Shown: one piece after another, positions 47,367 to 59,745 of the stretch
How positions within the stretch are numbered: the first letter of the stretch is position 1
Layout: every line of letters starts with the position of its first letter
NCBI RefSeq assembly: GCF_019097595.1
Contig: NC_080711.1
Coordinates: 17,974,928 to 18,038,927, forward strand
DNA length: 64,000 nucleotides
From: Hemibagrus wyckioides
Taxonomy: Eukaryota > Chordata > Actinopteri > Siluriformes > Bagridae
Reading direction: 5' to 3'
Program-made: the position numbers and the translations under genes
Notes under the pieces: generated by a model
Told to the model about the DNA's origin: nothing
Databases searched by the model: none
Seen by the model: only the letters and a program-made list of their open reading frames with translations

Positions 47367-50300
47367 TATGTTCATATTCATCCGTATCACTGTACTATAT
47401 TCAGATCACATCACTGTATTCAGATACTACCTTCTCAATTGTTTATACATTTATTTTTCGATCGCAATTGCATTTCCATTTTAGCGTGCACACTGTGATA
47501 TGTCTTTGATATACCTTTGAGACATCTTGGAAAATATCATGCTGTAAAAATGTGGTTAGATCACCCAGTCGTTTATCTCTTCTTGTTCTTCTCTGTCAAA
47601 TAAGGGACTGAAATTTATGCATCAAACTCTGACACATCTTTCAAAAGATGGACAGAAAAGTGTGTGTGTGTGTGTTTAGTCATAGCATAACTAAAAGAGG
47701 ATAATGATGCAATAAGCTGCAGTTATGACTAAAGGAAGTGACCCAAGCCGCACTTGCATATGTTCTTACATTTACATTTACACACAGTTCTAAAACACAG
47801 ACTAGATTCAGGCCCGGATCGTTCTAGAACAACTGACTGTGTTCTAAAACCGCTGCTCTGTGTGGTGCGCTACATTCTAAACGTTTTCTCCCTCGCTAGC
47901 CTCTATCTCTTTCTTTTTTTTTCCATCTCTCCCTTTCGAACTTAATAAGAAAAAGGAAAAATAAAGTAACTGGTCATGTAACCAGGAAACCATCTTTTGT
48001 CCTGATGACTTTCCCATGTCAGGAAACCTAAACCAACAGACAGATACAAAGCACTGACACTGAAGTCTCATTACACAGCACTTTACCACGTCAGCCATTA
48101 TATGCTGCTGTCTAATAACTGACATCACATTTGTGGCATGGTCATCTTACAGGTTCCTGTGAGCTGACCAATCACAGAAACAATATGAATAAACACCTTC
48201 TGACCAATCAGCATCGAGAATTCAACTGCGTCGCGCTATTAATTCATAAAATCCAGAGAGGAACTACAGTGTGTAGTAAATGCCTTATACACATTGTGTA
48301 CTACACTCTGTATTATGTAGATATGAACATATAGATAAAAAGTAAAGCTCTCTATGTACCATGGAAGTATTTGAATGTTAGAGGACCCATTGTCAATGGC
48401 GTGTTACACTGAGAACGCAGTTTTTGATTAGTATTTCAGGTCAATTAATACTTAATGTACCATTTCTTCCCCTTAGTTAGCAGAAGCTCAATTTCAGCTG
48501 TGCAATTTACTTTCCATTTTAACAGAAATCACCCATGACTAATTTCTTAACCTGCCACTTTGTGCCCCACCATATAAGGATACTTCAGGGTGTTTTTGAG
48601 GTTGAGATGTTTCATGCTGATCGTTGCAAGATAATGAATTTATTTTTCATTCTTAGAAACGTTCAGGAAAGTACCATTCATGGTCAGGAGTCTTTCCTTG
48701 TGTTTCTTTTCTTTTTTTAAAAAAAAAATCAGGTCTTCTCAAATGCGGTGCGTTTTAACCAGATGAGGTGGGACAATTTGTGAAAAATGAATGTGTGCGT
48801 GTGTCTTCTTCCATTCGGAGCATCTGTGATTTCAAATGCAGTGGAATTTTCTCTAGTCAGGGAAAAAAAAGGTGGATTCGTCCCCAGCGGTTTTGTATCT
48901 ACAGGCTGTCATCTGTTTCATGAATTCCGCACACTTGTGGCCATCGAAAATCCAAATGCACCGCTCACACACACACACACACAATATCTTTTTTAGTAAC
49001 ACACTGTTGCATGCTTTTTCAAACGTGCATTTTATGCATTCATGTAGATTTACGATGACAATGTTTTGGCGAAAAAATTGTTGAATGGCTACTAAACTAG
49101 AAAAACCTCTGGGGCTTGTTAGTCAAAGTCCTGAGACTAAGACAACAAATATCTCATTCTGGACTCAATCAGACATGAGCTACACGAACCTGTGACACAA
49201 ATCATCATGAAGGTGACAGCATCGAATAACATAACCAACGACCAAGCAGATCATTCATGTTATCTACAGAACATAAATAGAAGAAGAACTCTGTATTTAA
49301 TGTCATGGTCCTGTTATCACAATTACCATTCCTGTACTATTACCACTGATTTGTATTTCCCCCAGATTTACCTACCTACACATTTATATTATATTTTTTA
49401 TACATTTTATAAATGCAAGCTGCTACAAGTACCATGTTGGTCCATCATTTTTCAGTTATTGCATAAGTATTGATTGATTGATTGATTGATTGCATCTGCA
49501 ACATCTGTAAACTACACTGATCAAATGTTTACTGGTTTTTTTCCCATGCTCATTATCTGAAACCTAATCAACTTTAAGGGTTGTAAGCTCCGCCCACTTC
49601 CCAATCACACCATGTCACAGAAACACTAATTTACACCTAAATAATTTATACCTAATCATCATAACAAAAAAAAACATTTCCTATAATGCTTACTGCAGGC
49701 TCTGTAGGCCTTTCTCTGGAGAATGTGAATAAAAATAATCAATATTTTTAATTCTCACATCAGCTCGAGCCTGGCGTTGTTTTAAAGGAGCGTGTCCACG
49801 TGCACATATATATATATATATATATTAAATTGGACGAAGCCTCATTTGAATAAAGAAATGCTAAAATAAAAGCTTATATCATGAAATAATATAATAAAAG
49901 TTCCGACACGAAAAATAAATTATCCATAAGATTATCAACAACCTAATTCCTCTAAGATTATGATATATATTATATATATTTTTTTAAGAAAAGGGCATGT
50001 TATGTCTTGCCTTGATCGAAGTTTTTCCAAAGAATTAATTAAATAAAAATATTTTCTAATAGCAGCCTGTGCTTATTTACTGTGCTGAGCTGTTTTGCCC
50101 AACCCTGAACATGTTCATACTCGCTTAAAACAGACAAAAAAATGAACTTCCCCAAAAAATATATATATAAAGAGAAGAGAGGAGCATGCTGCTTTAAGAT
50201 GCTGCTTATCTCTTTAATCCGTTATATGATGTATATATGGTGATAAACGGCGCTCGTGCTTTAACATGGTTTACTGAAAGAAAACAAAAATTAATGCCTC

Positions 50301-50435
50301 ACTCTGTCAGTTTCACCCCGCCTCATGCACTTATGATTTATCCTTTACATTAGGATCTTTGCTCAAGCAAAAGGTTAACACGTCACTACTATCAGAAAGA
50401 GAACGGTAAATGAGATGAGAAAGTGAGAAACTTAC

Positions 50436-50520
50436 TCTCTTACTCTTAACTTCAGCCCTCCAAGTCCTCCATTGACGTTCACTACAAACAGCTTCAACAG
50501 CAACTCCGAGCAAAAGATAT
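50436..50520 (-). promoter_or_regulatory. Candidate crlf3 non-coding first exon
   Basis: A donor AAGAGA|GTAAGT is present on the minus strand with its G at 50435. The coding exon begins with an acceptor one base before the crlf3 ATG, so an upstream exon is required, and this is the best donor found in a promoter-like setting. A short upstream frame, MEDLEG (50452-50472), lies in it. The 5' limit is unknown; the coordinate given is a guess. Confidence 0.45.
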
Positions 50521-50544
50521 TTTCTCTTTAATGCAAAGATGAAC

Positions 50545-50690
50545 AGCCAATCACCGGTCGGAATTCCTTCCTGTAAACCTCGCCCCGTTTTAATCCTGAC
50601 CAATCAAATATCACCTGGTTGTTTTTTTCGTCCCGCCTCAATATAGCTATGACTGGAGGGGACCAGCTCTGTAGTGCGCGTGCGCAAAGT
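50545..50690 (-). promoter_or_regulatory. Candidate crlf3 promoter with NRF1 site
   Basis: On the minus strand TGCGCACGCGCA (50686-50675) fits the NRF1 consensus perfectly. CCAAT words lie on the plus strand at 50547-50551 and 50600-50604. The region has higher GC and CpG than its surroundings. It would place the transcription start near 50500 and fits the donor at 50435. Confidence 0.5.
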
Positions 50691-50897
50691 ATTAAACAAC
50701 ACAAAAACAAACAAAAGAACTGATTAGTAAACATTCTGTCGAATAACGCGTTAAATACCTTAATTTTCTACTTAATGAAATCAGATTACGCCAACAAAAA
50801 ATACTAGAGGCAGTCTAATCCTATGCTGTTATGCAGCAAAGATAACAGTTACCATATAGCCCTGCTAATGTAGCTAACTGTAGCAGCTAAAAAGAAT

Positions 50898-50898
50898 G

Positions 50899-50964
<66 letters not shown>

Positions 50965-51003
50965 CCAATGATTCACTCTGAGACAGACAGACAGACAGAC
51001 AGG

Positions 51004-51081
<78 letters not shown>
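50898..51081. repeat. Compound (GATA)n-(CAGA)n-(GATA)n microsatellite
   Basis: Two GATA blocks (50898-50964 and 51003-51081) flank a short spacer and a CAGA block (50981-51000). It lies about 210 bp upstream of the candidate crlf3 promoter. Minus-strand Ser-Ile-Tyr-Leu frames are artefacts. Confidence 0.97.
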
Positions 51082-51351
51082 TACTGAGTATATCAAATTT
51101 ACTTTCATTTTTCTACAAATTTAATTTTTTAAACCCATGCGAATTAAATGCATTAAGTCTATCTGACCTTTAAGGATTTAATTTTAGGTTTCTATTTTCT
51201 GTCTTATGTTATTAAATGATAATTTTAGCACGTCGAGAGCAGAATCTCATGCTATATCATAAGGACAGTTGTATTTCTTTTCTAGCTTTCTCATGGCTTT
51301 CCAGTGTATTTTTTCTAAATCAGTATACTGTTAGTAGTCTGTTGAAATATA

Positions 51352-52074
51352 CACTATATTTTTAAAAGTATTCATGTTGTTAAAAGAACTCATTTTAATA
51401 ATGAGTAAAAACTCATTTTACTACAATTTTAATTGAGTTCAGATGCTTCAGCCACACCCATTGCTAACAGGTGCATCAAATCAAGCACATAAACCTGCAC
51501 TCTCCATAGACAAACATTGGCAGTATAATGATTCATACTGGAGACCTCAGTGCTTATAAACCAGGAATTGTCATAGCTGGCCATCTTCACAAACTGACCA
51601 CGTCATGCCACCACTGGACTTCTGAGCAGAGGACACGTGTTCTCTTGAGTGATGAATCACGCTTCACACTATCTACCAGTAAACATAATGGCATCAGTGT
51701 GGTGGGGTTTGATGGAAGAGGGATAATAGTTTTGTGGTCTTTTTCAAGGTTTGGGCTAGGCCCTTTTATTTCCAGTGAAGGATAATATAATGTAATGTAA
51801 ATATATTTTGTGTAATTATCTGCTTTCAATTTTGTCACAACAATTCCAGTTCCAGCATGACAATGCCCCTGTACACAAAGCTAGGGTGTGATATGTGTAG
51901 TGGAGAGGAACTCTACTGGTCTGCACAGGGCCCTGACCTCAATCCTAATGAGTATGAAAGCCTTCCCAGAAGATTGGAGGCTTTTATAGCTGCACATAGA
52001 GGTCCAGCATACATAATAACCCATGGTTTTGGAATAGGATGGTCAGGTGTCCACATACTTTTGGCAATATAGTG
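51352..52074 (+). mobile_element. Decayed Tc1-like element
   Basis: The ends are CACTATATT (left, then diverged) and CTTTTGGCAATATAGTG (right), with TA outside (51350-51351, 52075-52076). The inside has broken pieces of transposase: TTSCHHWTSEQRTRVLLSDESRF (about 51587-51665, first catalytic Asp region), then an FQHDNAPVHK-like stretch, AQGPDLNPNEYESLPRRLEAF (about 51925-51985, third acidic residue region reading E). Frameshifts and stops inactivate it. It belongs to the same broad end-type as the intact elements at 55558 and 60844. Confidence 0.82.
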
Positions 52075-52360
52075 TATATTGGGAAGTTCAATGATTCACT
52101 ATAATTAACATGTCTCTTTTAAATAATTATGATCCCTTATCCAGTGTGACTTAAAGAAGTGCTTTGAAGTTTCCACCAATTAGTATATTTTCATGCTGGT
52201 TCACTACATCACAGATTTTGGGGTGTTAGGGTATGGGGGTGTTAGAATAGTATGAAAAAAACCCCACACAAGACATGGATTATTTTTAAGTAAATAAATG
52301 CTACTTTATGAAGAGGTCTTTATTCTTAATTGGAAGACCGTCAGTGACTCATTCTACCTC

Positions 52361-53065
52361 CTAGCCACCAGAACAGAGAAGACGCATACCTTCCTTGTAC
52401 CCTGAGAGGTGGGGGGTCCAGTCAATCAGAGGACCTGTGGTGCACAGCAGGGGTAGGTGGTCTGTTTTTTGCTTTAAAATCTGATTCAGGCTGCTACAGG
52501 AAGCCAGAGGAGGGAACATAGCAGTGGAGTTGTGTGGGAAACGTTTTGAAAACAAGTCGGGTCGCTGCTTTGTGTATCAGTTGCAAAGAATAGGGCGCAG
52601 AGGCAGACCTGCCAAGATGTTAGTCTGGATATGATGAGGTAGTAAACAAGCATCTGAGTGGCCTCTGTGGATTGAAATGCAAATATCCCTCTGATGGTGT
52701 AAAGGAGAAACTGGCATGAGAATCTTAGTGCAGCAATGTAAAGCGAAAAGGACAGCGGATTGTCCACAGTTACCCCAAGGTTGTGTGCTGTGACAGAGGC
52801 TGAGATCTGAGAGTTCTCCAGGGAGATCACAAGATCCTGATGATGTGGGGAAGCATATCCAGCTCAGGGATTATGTATCGGCTGATCAGATGTCTGTTAT
52901 ACATGCTGCAGAAACCTGTCTGTAGGAGGAAAGGAGAGGATAAGTTGAATATCATCTGTATAGCAGTGGTACAAAGGCCTGTGTGTGGATATGAGCTTAC
53001 TGAGAGCTTGACTATAGAGAGAGACATTATAGTAATCTTTCCTTCGACAGTTAATCCATAAAGAA
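52361..53065 (-). mobile_element. Degenerate L2-type retrotransposon fragment
   Basis: The minus strand shows SASVTAHNLGVTVDNPLSFS, QFLLYTIRGIFAFQSTEATQ and HTTPLLCSLLWLPVAA (52486-52830), each matching the corresponding segment of the L2 at 35690-36880. The preceding segment (52827-53027) has a degraded YADD region. Stops and frameshifts are frequent and the 3' hairpin is absent. Confidence 0.8.
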
Positions 53066-53504
53066 TGGTCTTGGATGGATAGAAAAGGAACCTTAGCAGT
53101 ATAGCTAAGCTATTGATATTTCAGTTTAATGAGCACTAGTATGAACTGGTAAGTCTGTCTAGACTATATATTGGTGAGTCTTTGTTATAAAATAAGTGAC
53201 ACAAATAAAACATTTCTGCTGTTGAGAGAAGTTTGTCTTTCCCCTCCCCGGTTCCCCTCCTTGTTAGTAATTATGCCATGACTTAATCCTCTAATTTGAC
53301 AACTATGTAGGAAACTAAATTATAGGTCTGTGTTCATCCAAGCTCTTGCCACAAGAATGATAAATATTTGAAGAAGCATTGTACATTGTATGCACGGGTA
53401 GACGCGGGGGTTTTTGTTTACACTGTTGATCTGATGATATAAATGGACCTACATCAACTATTTTAGGATCATTTTGCTTGAAACACAGTGAAATGTATAA
53501 CTAT

Positions 53505-53960
53505 TTTGTGACAACTAAATTATTTCAAATGTTTAGATAAAGCTCATGTTAAACCTACATTCGGAGTTAAATTTATATAAACTGAGCAGCTGTTTACATA
53601 TAGTCCATAAGACACAATAATAATTCAATTTACACAAAGGAACCAGTTTAAATGTTTACAAACGCTTGATTCTTAATAATATGTCTTGTTACCTGGATGA
53701 TTAACAACTGTTTTTATGTTCTGTAAGAGTTCTTCATGAGTCCCTCTGAGCATTTAAACCCAGAGTTCATCAGAAAAATCTTCCAGGTTCTGCACATTCT
53801 TTGCTTTTCTGGATATTTACATTGGCCGATCCTCAAGAAGGCGATACGCCGGGGGAGTGTAAACTTTTAAACAGGACGAAGGGCAGTACTAAATGAATAC
53901 AATAAGATTAATAATACTGTGAATTAGGTTTAAAATGCTTATGATCTGATCTCACATCAT
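53505..53960 (-). mobile_element. Decayed non-autonomous DNA-transposon repeat
   Basis: The blocks 'gcttgattcttaataatatg', 'gttcttcatgagtccctctg', 'atcagaaaaatcttccaggt' and 'ggggagtgtaaacttttaaa' are those of a very common fish repeat whose ends read 'gtaaacttttgacttcaac'. Here the ends are worn. No transposase frame is present. Confidence 0.55.
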
Positions 53961-55003
53961 TGCCAGATTCTGTGTAGCTTCACAAAGAGCAGCCTGCCAA
54001 CATGACTGTAGAAGACTTCAGCGTCCAACCGTCAGCCTTCAGGGACCAGCAGCTATCAGGTTCATGTTCACCTTACTACTAATTACACACACCTGTACTC
54101 AGTTACACAATCGATGCCAACAGCACTTACAGACCCACTTCACCAGCACATTTTGGGAAAGTATACAAGCATTTCTGGTTACAGGTTCGAGTCGGTTAAT
54201 AGGTTTATGTCTTTGTCTTTTGCACTGTTTTCTCTGACTTGTATTTTGACCTTGATATTGCCTCACATTTTGGATTCATTTCAACGTCTCCTCTCCCTGA
54301 CATCTGGAGGGATTATTATAAACAAAAAACACACAATCAGGTCCATAAATAAATATTTGGACAGTGAGTTATTGTTTTTTTAGCTGTCTATTATGGTATA
54401 TTTGAGTTAAAATTAAATCATAAATATCTCTAAATAATTGTCTTTCCACCTATTCAAGGAACCAAAAGGGATTGACCAATCTGACATAATCCTAAATTCA
54501 TCAGTCATTACTAATAATTAGTAATTAGTTAATCTTTTTGACTGCCTGATGTCTGCAACCCATAAACATCACCAGTCAGGATGTTGTTCCTGAGCTGTTT
54601 TTGAGCCTACTTCAGAACTGCACTACACAATGCATCGACAAATACTGAAATAATCCCTGCATTGTTGTTGCTGTGCCCCGCTGTGTGAGCTGCATTAAGA
54701 TTTAATTCCATTTAACCATGATAGCTCTTAGAACTCTTTTCCTCAGACACACAGAGGTTTCCAAGCAAGTAGATAAGTGGCTACCAAATATATATATATA
54801 TATATATATGCCTAAATCTAAAAAGTACTGTATGAAAAAGAGAAAGACCAAAAAAAACCCACGAGTCAGCTCTCAAAGTTCACACAAAAGAGACGATTCA
54901 ACATCCAAAGCTATTTCAAGCTCACACTGGAACACAGAAAATATTTTTGCTTTGAAATAATTGTGACATGCTCAGATCAAGTTTTACATTCCTTACATAT
55001 ATA

Positions 55004-55506
<503 letters not shown>

Positions 55507-55557
<51 letters not shown>
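55507..55557. repeat. (AT)n microsatellite at Tc1 insertion site
   Basis: About 25 AT units run directly into the Tc1 element starting at 55558, and AT/ATAC repeats continue on the far side (56806-56835). The TA target of the insertion comes from this tract. Confidence 0.95.
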
Positions 55558-55560
<3 letters not shown>

Positions 55561-56805
55561 TATATTGCCAAAAGTATTCGCTCACCCATCCAAATAATCA
55601 GAATCAGGTGTTCCAATCACTTCCATGGCCACAGGTGTATAAAATCAAGCACCTAGGCATGCAGAGTGTTTTTACAAACATTTGTGAAAGAATGGGTCAC
55701 TCTCAGGAGCTCAGTGAATTCCAGCGTGGAATTGTGATAGGATGCCACCTGTGCAACAAATCCAGTCGTGAAATTTCCTCGCTCCTAAATATTCCACAGT
55801 CAACTGTCAGCTGTATTATAAGAACGTGGAAGTGTTTGGGAACGACAGCAACTCAGCCACGAAGTGGTAGGCCACGTAAACTGACGGAGCGGGGTCAGCG
55901 GATGCTGAGGCGCATAGTGCGAAGAGGTCGCCAACTTTCTGCAGAGTCAATCGCTACAGACCTCCAAACTTCATGTGGCCTTCAGATTAGCTCAAGAACA
56001 GTGCGCAGAGAGCTTCATGGAATGGGTTTCCATGGCCGAGCAGCTGCATCCAAGCCAAACATCACCAAGTGCAATGCAAAGCGTCGGATGCAGTGGTGTA
56101 AAGCACGCTGCCACTGGACTCTAGAGCAGTGGAGACGCGTTCTCTGGAGTGACGAATCGCGCTTCTCCATCTGGCAATCTGATGGACGAATCTGGGTTTG
56201 GCGGTTGCCAGGAGAACGGTACTTGTCTGACTGCATTGTGCCAAGTGTAAAGTTTGGTGGAGGGGGGATTATGGTGTGGGGTTGTTTTTCAGGAGCTGGG
56301 CTGGGCCCCTTAGTTCCAGTGAAAGGAACTCTGAATGCTTCAGCATACCAAGACATTTTGGACAATTCCATGCTCCCAACTTGGTGGGAACAGTTTGGAG
56401 CTGGCCCCTTCCTCTTCCAACATGACTGTGCACCAGTGCACAAAGCAAGGTCCATAAAGACATGGATGACAGAGTCTGGTGTGGATGAACTTGACTGGCC
56501 TGCACAGAGTCCTGACCTCAACCCGATAGAACACCTTTGGGATGAATTAGAGCGGAGACTGAGAGCCAGGCCTTCTCGTCCAACATCAGTGTGTGACCTC
56601 ACAAATGCGCTTCTGGAAGAATGGTCAAAAATTCCCATAAACACACTCCTAAACCTTGTGGACAGCCTTCCCAGAAGAGTTGAAGCTGTTATAGCTGCAA
56701 AGGATGGACCGATGTCATATTGAACCCTATGGATTAGGAAAGGGATGTCACTTAAGTTCATATGCGAGTCAAGGCAGGTGAGCGAATACTTTTGGCAATA
56801 TAGTG
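55558..56805 (+). mobile_element. Full-length Tc1-like transposon, copy 1
   Basis: The element is 1248 bp, with perfect 29-bp inverted ends (55558-55586 and 56777-56805, starting CACTATATTGCCAAAAG) and TA on both sides (55556-55557, 56806-56807). Between them lies one uninterrupted transposase gene (55692-56723). The same length and ends occur at 60844-62091. Short ends, TA target and DD34E transposase define the Tc1 group of Tc1/mariner. Confidence 0.97.
55692..56723 (+). CDS. Tc1-type transposase, apparently intact (copy 1)
   Basis: The 343-residue protein begins [13 protein letters not shown] and ends GPMSY, a normal length for Tc1 transposases (about 340). It excises and inserts the element at TA. 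Residues 1-50 form the first helix-turn-helix ([20 protein letters not shown]), 59-62 the GRPR minor-groove motif, and 65-115 the second helix-turn-helix region. The catalytic triad is D154 (in LWSDESRF), D245 (QHDCAPVHK) and E280 ([10 protein letters not shown]), spacing DD34E exactly. The Gly-rich box [12 protein letters not shown] is at 189-200. The start was chosen where other Tc1 proteins begin; an in-frame ATG 33 nt upstream (55659) and an open run through the AT repeat back to 55380 are considered fortuitous. Confidence 0.95.
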   Translation: MGHSQELSEFQRGIVIGCHLCNKSSREISSLLNIPQSTVSCIIRTWKCLGTTATQPRSGRPRKLTERGQRMLRRIVRRGRQLSAESIATDLQTSCGLQISSRTVRRELHGMGFHGRAAASKPNITKCNAKRRMQWCKARCHWTLEQWRRVLWSDESRFSIWQSDGRIWVWRLPGERYLSDCIVPSVKFGGGGIMVWGCFSGAGLGPLVPVKGTLNASAYQDILDNSMLPTWWEQFGAGPFLFQHDCAPVHKARSIKTWMTESGVDELDWPAQSPDLNPIEHLWDELERRLRARPSRPTSVCDLTNALLEEWSKIPINTLLNLVDSLPRRVEAVIAAKDGPMSY

Positions 56806-56927
56806 TATATATATACACATATATACATATATATGTTTTATTTTAGTATGACCACTAGAGGTCGCTCTCTAGCTGTGTGACTGAAAATTGCAACATTTAT
56901 TGTTTATCACAAGGGGGTCTCTGAACA

Positions 56928-56930
<3 letters not shown>

Positions 56931-56970
<40 letters not shown>
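56931..56970. repeat. (CT)n microsatellite
   Basis: About 19 CT units, 125 bp after the Tc1 element. Confidence 0.95.
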
Positions 56971-56972
<2 letters not shown>

Positions 56973-57329
56973 ACCAGAACAAATCAGGGATTGATCCATT
57001 TCGTGTTTTTAGAGAACGGGGTAGTTGTTATCAGAAACTAACCCCAGGCTCTCAAAACATTTAAAACCTGTAGCCAAAGACTCGGATCAAGGGCAGAGGA
57101 ACAGCAAACTTCAGACCAACAATTATAAGTCAGAATTATTGAATCAATACAATCTTGTCAAAACTAAATAAAGATATTCTGTCCTGGAGTTTTAATGTTC
57201 AAGTTCAACAGCAACTTTACAAGTTAAGCACCATCAATCCATGGATGGATGATTTCTCCTTTTTCTAGACCCTTCAACAGTAGTAAACTCTGTTCCCCGA
57301 AAGGACACCATGAATATTTCACACAATAA

Positions 57330-57690
57330 CTGCATTGGCTTGGCATTGTGTTCCTCAATCCTTACATGCTACCCTGCTGCTGAAAAACTTTCCCATAATA
57401 CAATACTGCCGTCACCATGCTTCACCAGGGCCTGTGCAAAATATTCCACTTGGCATTGCAATGTTCAATCTTGGTTTCAAAATATGCAAATATGTTTTCA
57501 TATAGTAAGAATAAAAGTGCAGTGTGCAGACCATCACAATCTTGTGTCTTCTGGTCCTCAGAGTCAAGCAAATTTGTGAGTAGTGGCTTCCATCTCCCTG
57601 CTCTAATGTAAAGGTCAGAGATTGTTGTCCTTCTGGAAGATTCTGCCCAATTCTCCTCTAGTTCCTTGCAAATCCTTTTTCTGTTCATGT
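57330..57690 (-). mobile_element. Possible decayed Tc1-like N-terminal fragment
   Basis: The minus strand frame (57422-57688) reads KRICKELEENWAESSRRTTISDLYIRAGRWKPLLTN, resembling the second DNA-binding helix region and following RKPLL-type segment of Tc1 transposases. The remainder is not alignable by eye. Confidence is low. Confidence 0.4.
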
Positions 57691-57771
57691 CTTAGATGGA
57701 CAGAAAAAGGAATGTTAGCAGTCTAATCCAATATATAATGTGTACATACATCAAGACATGTCCTCAAAACT

Positions 57772-58143
57772 CTGCTTCAGTTCACTCTGGAGGAGAGGAA
57801 GAGGACTCCAGTGGCAACCAGTGAAGCTCTGGTGAACTCCATGCCCAAGAGGGTTAAGGCAGTGCTGGAAAATAATGGTGGCCACACAAAATATTGACAC
57901 TTTGGGCACAATTTGGACTTTCCACTTTGGGGTATACTCACTTTTGTTGCCAACAATTTAGACATTAATGGCTGTGTGTTGAGTTATTTTGAGGGGACAG
58001 CAAATTTACACTGTTATACAGACTGTACACTCACTACTTTACATTGTAGCAGAGTGTCATTTCTTCAGTGTTGTCACATGAAAAGATATAATAAAATATT
58101 TACAAAAATGTGAGGGGTGTACTCACTTTTGTGAGATACTGTA
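57772..58143 (+). mobile_element. Right end of another Tc1-like transposon (IR/DR type)
   Basis: The fragment encodes a transposase C-terminus (LEERKRTPVATSEALVNSMPKRVKAVLENNGGHTKY, 57785-57897, in frame with its stop), then a long terminal region with two copies of a direct repeat, GTATACTCACTTTTGTTGCC (about 57931-57950) and the related GTGTACTCACTTTTGTGAGA (58118-58137), ending ATACTG then TA. Paired repeats inside a terminal inverted region of about 200 bp mark the IR/DR subgroup. The left part of the element is absent. Confidence 0.82.
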
Positions 58144-59472
58144 TATCCATTTTGTGTTTAGCTTTCCAAGCAGGCTGTCTCACAATGAATCAACTGCATT
58201 AAAGTGCTCTAATGCCCACTTGAAGCTGTTGAAGCTGCAACCTTGGAAAGAACATGTATAATGGCAGATGCATGGAAATTAAATCCTTCAGTGCAACAGT
58301 CTAAATAGTGGCACCAGGTGATGAAGCCCTGCATGTAATCCTACACAGCATGCAGCTGAATATAAAAGAAGCTGACTTGATGGTTTTCAAGCACTATGAC
58401 GCAAAGCTTCTGTTATATGTACACAATGACTCCAAATCTCCAGCTCAGGCTGAAGGAACCTAAACTGGACTCACTGACCTCAGTGCAAGGCAGTAGTCAA
58501 TACTGATCTATTCACTTTATAGACTTGCTCAAAAGGCAGATCTGTTGCCAAAAAACTAACAAACAAAAAACATATGCTGACATCATATTATTTCTGCAAG
58601 CTTCCAGAAACAACCAAATGGAGGAGTTAAGCGCTATACAGCTTAGGCCATATTGTTGCTGGTAATGAAACCCAAATCAATAAAAAACTATTTATATCGG
58701 ATAAGAATATGATCATGCTTCTAAATAAATAGTGTACATTTTATATGAATGTAAATCATCACTACATAATGTTAAGAAACTACAGACTGCCTCAACCCAG
58801 ATTCCACGCCACAGTACACATCTGAAAGAGCTCATTCCCAAAAAAGGCTTACATATCATATAGAAATGTTTAATTCAATTCACTTTATCTATTTGGTATT
58901 TTTACATTGGCTTAAAGCAGAAACATTTAGAACACTTAATCCAATCAATTATTAGTATGGGAGCGGCAGAAAGACATCAAGAACCATAACTGAACAAAGG
59001 GTATACGTGACTAGATCACCATTTAGTATTGCACGACCATTTGGGTGATAATACCTATAATAACACCTAGCCAAGGTGTACGTGACCATGATTACCATTT
59101 AAGGACATCCGGCTAGACGACAGTATCACCCGGCCACTTGGGGAATACTCTGTTCTTACAATAATTTACATTTAAAGTGAAACTCATTTAAATTACACAC
59201 GGGATACACTGTATAAAATGTTTGAGCAGGATTTGTCCTGCGTTCTTTTTGACTCCGATGAACCCAAAGTACTTTATGTATTTTGTCCCTGCGATGCTGC
59301 AATAAACTTCATTAAGATCTTCGACGCCCTCATCGTTTTATTTTTCTTATATAATGTTATGTAAATTATAATGTACATAATTCATTATAGACAGCTTTTA
59401 GTTGACCTAATAGTTCCTTATGGGCCCTTTATTGCTGTTGTAGAAAGGACATTAGTTAGTTACAGTTACATT
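58144..59472. other. Intergenic, no gene seen
   Basis: AT-rich unique-looking sequence. No frame with domains, and no repeat that I recognise. Confidence 0.5.
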
Positions 59473-59745
59473 ATTTACTGTCCAGTGTCACCCAAATGAG
59501 GATGGGTTCCCTTCTGAGCCTGGTTCCTCTCAAGGTTTCTTCCTCATATCATCACAGGGAGTTTTCCCTTGCCTCTGTCACTGCAGGCTTGCTAATTAGG
59601 GATAAAATAGGGATAAAATAGTTTAATCATTTAATTTAATACTTTTTTTCTTCTTTGTCTGTATCTGTACTTTTGTGAAGCTGCTTTGAGACAAGGTCAG
59701 TTGTAAAAAGCGCTATACAAATAAATTGAATTGAATTAATTTAAA
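59473..59745 (+). repeat. Interspersed repeat with TTGAATTGAATT tail, fullest copy
   Basis: The order is 'aaatgaggatgggttccctt', 'gagcctggttcctctcaagg', 'tttcttcctcatatcatcac', 'agggagttttcccttgcctc', 'gctgctttgagacaaggtca', 'aagcgctatacaaataaatt' and 'gaattgaatt'. Partial relatives are at 1125, 15918, 28200 and 32455. Confidence 0.75.

Larger units (their letters stand above)
44021..50435 (-). other. Probable crlf3 leader intron
   Basis: If the first exon is near 50.4-50.5 kb, this 6.4-kb stretch is an intron. It contains a degenerate Ty3/gypsy integrase region (about 44640-45280) and a Tc1-like element (46877-47366). The parts 45870-46876 and 47367-50330 are AT-rich with short CA repeats (46578-46601, 48969-48983) and no recognisable gene. 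Confidence 0.55.

Noticed and set aside
50887..51108. Ser-Ile-Tyr-Leu-rich minus-strand frame
   Set aside because: It is a translation of the GATA/CAGA microsatellite.
56015..56818. 267-codon minus-strand frame, and its partner at 60801-61634 (277 codons)
   Set aside because: Both lie antisense to the Tc1 transposase genes and contain no independent domain. The sense frames carry the full DDE signature.
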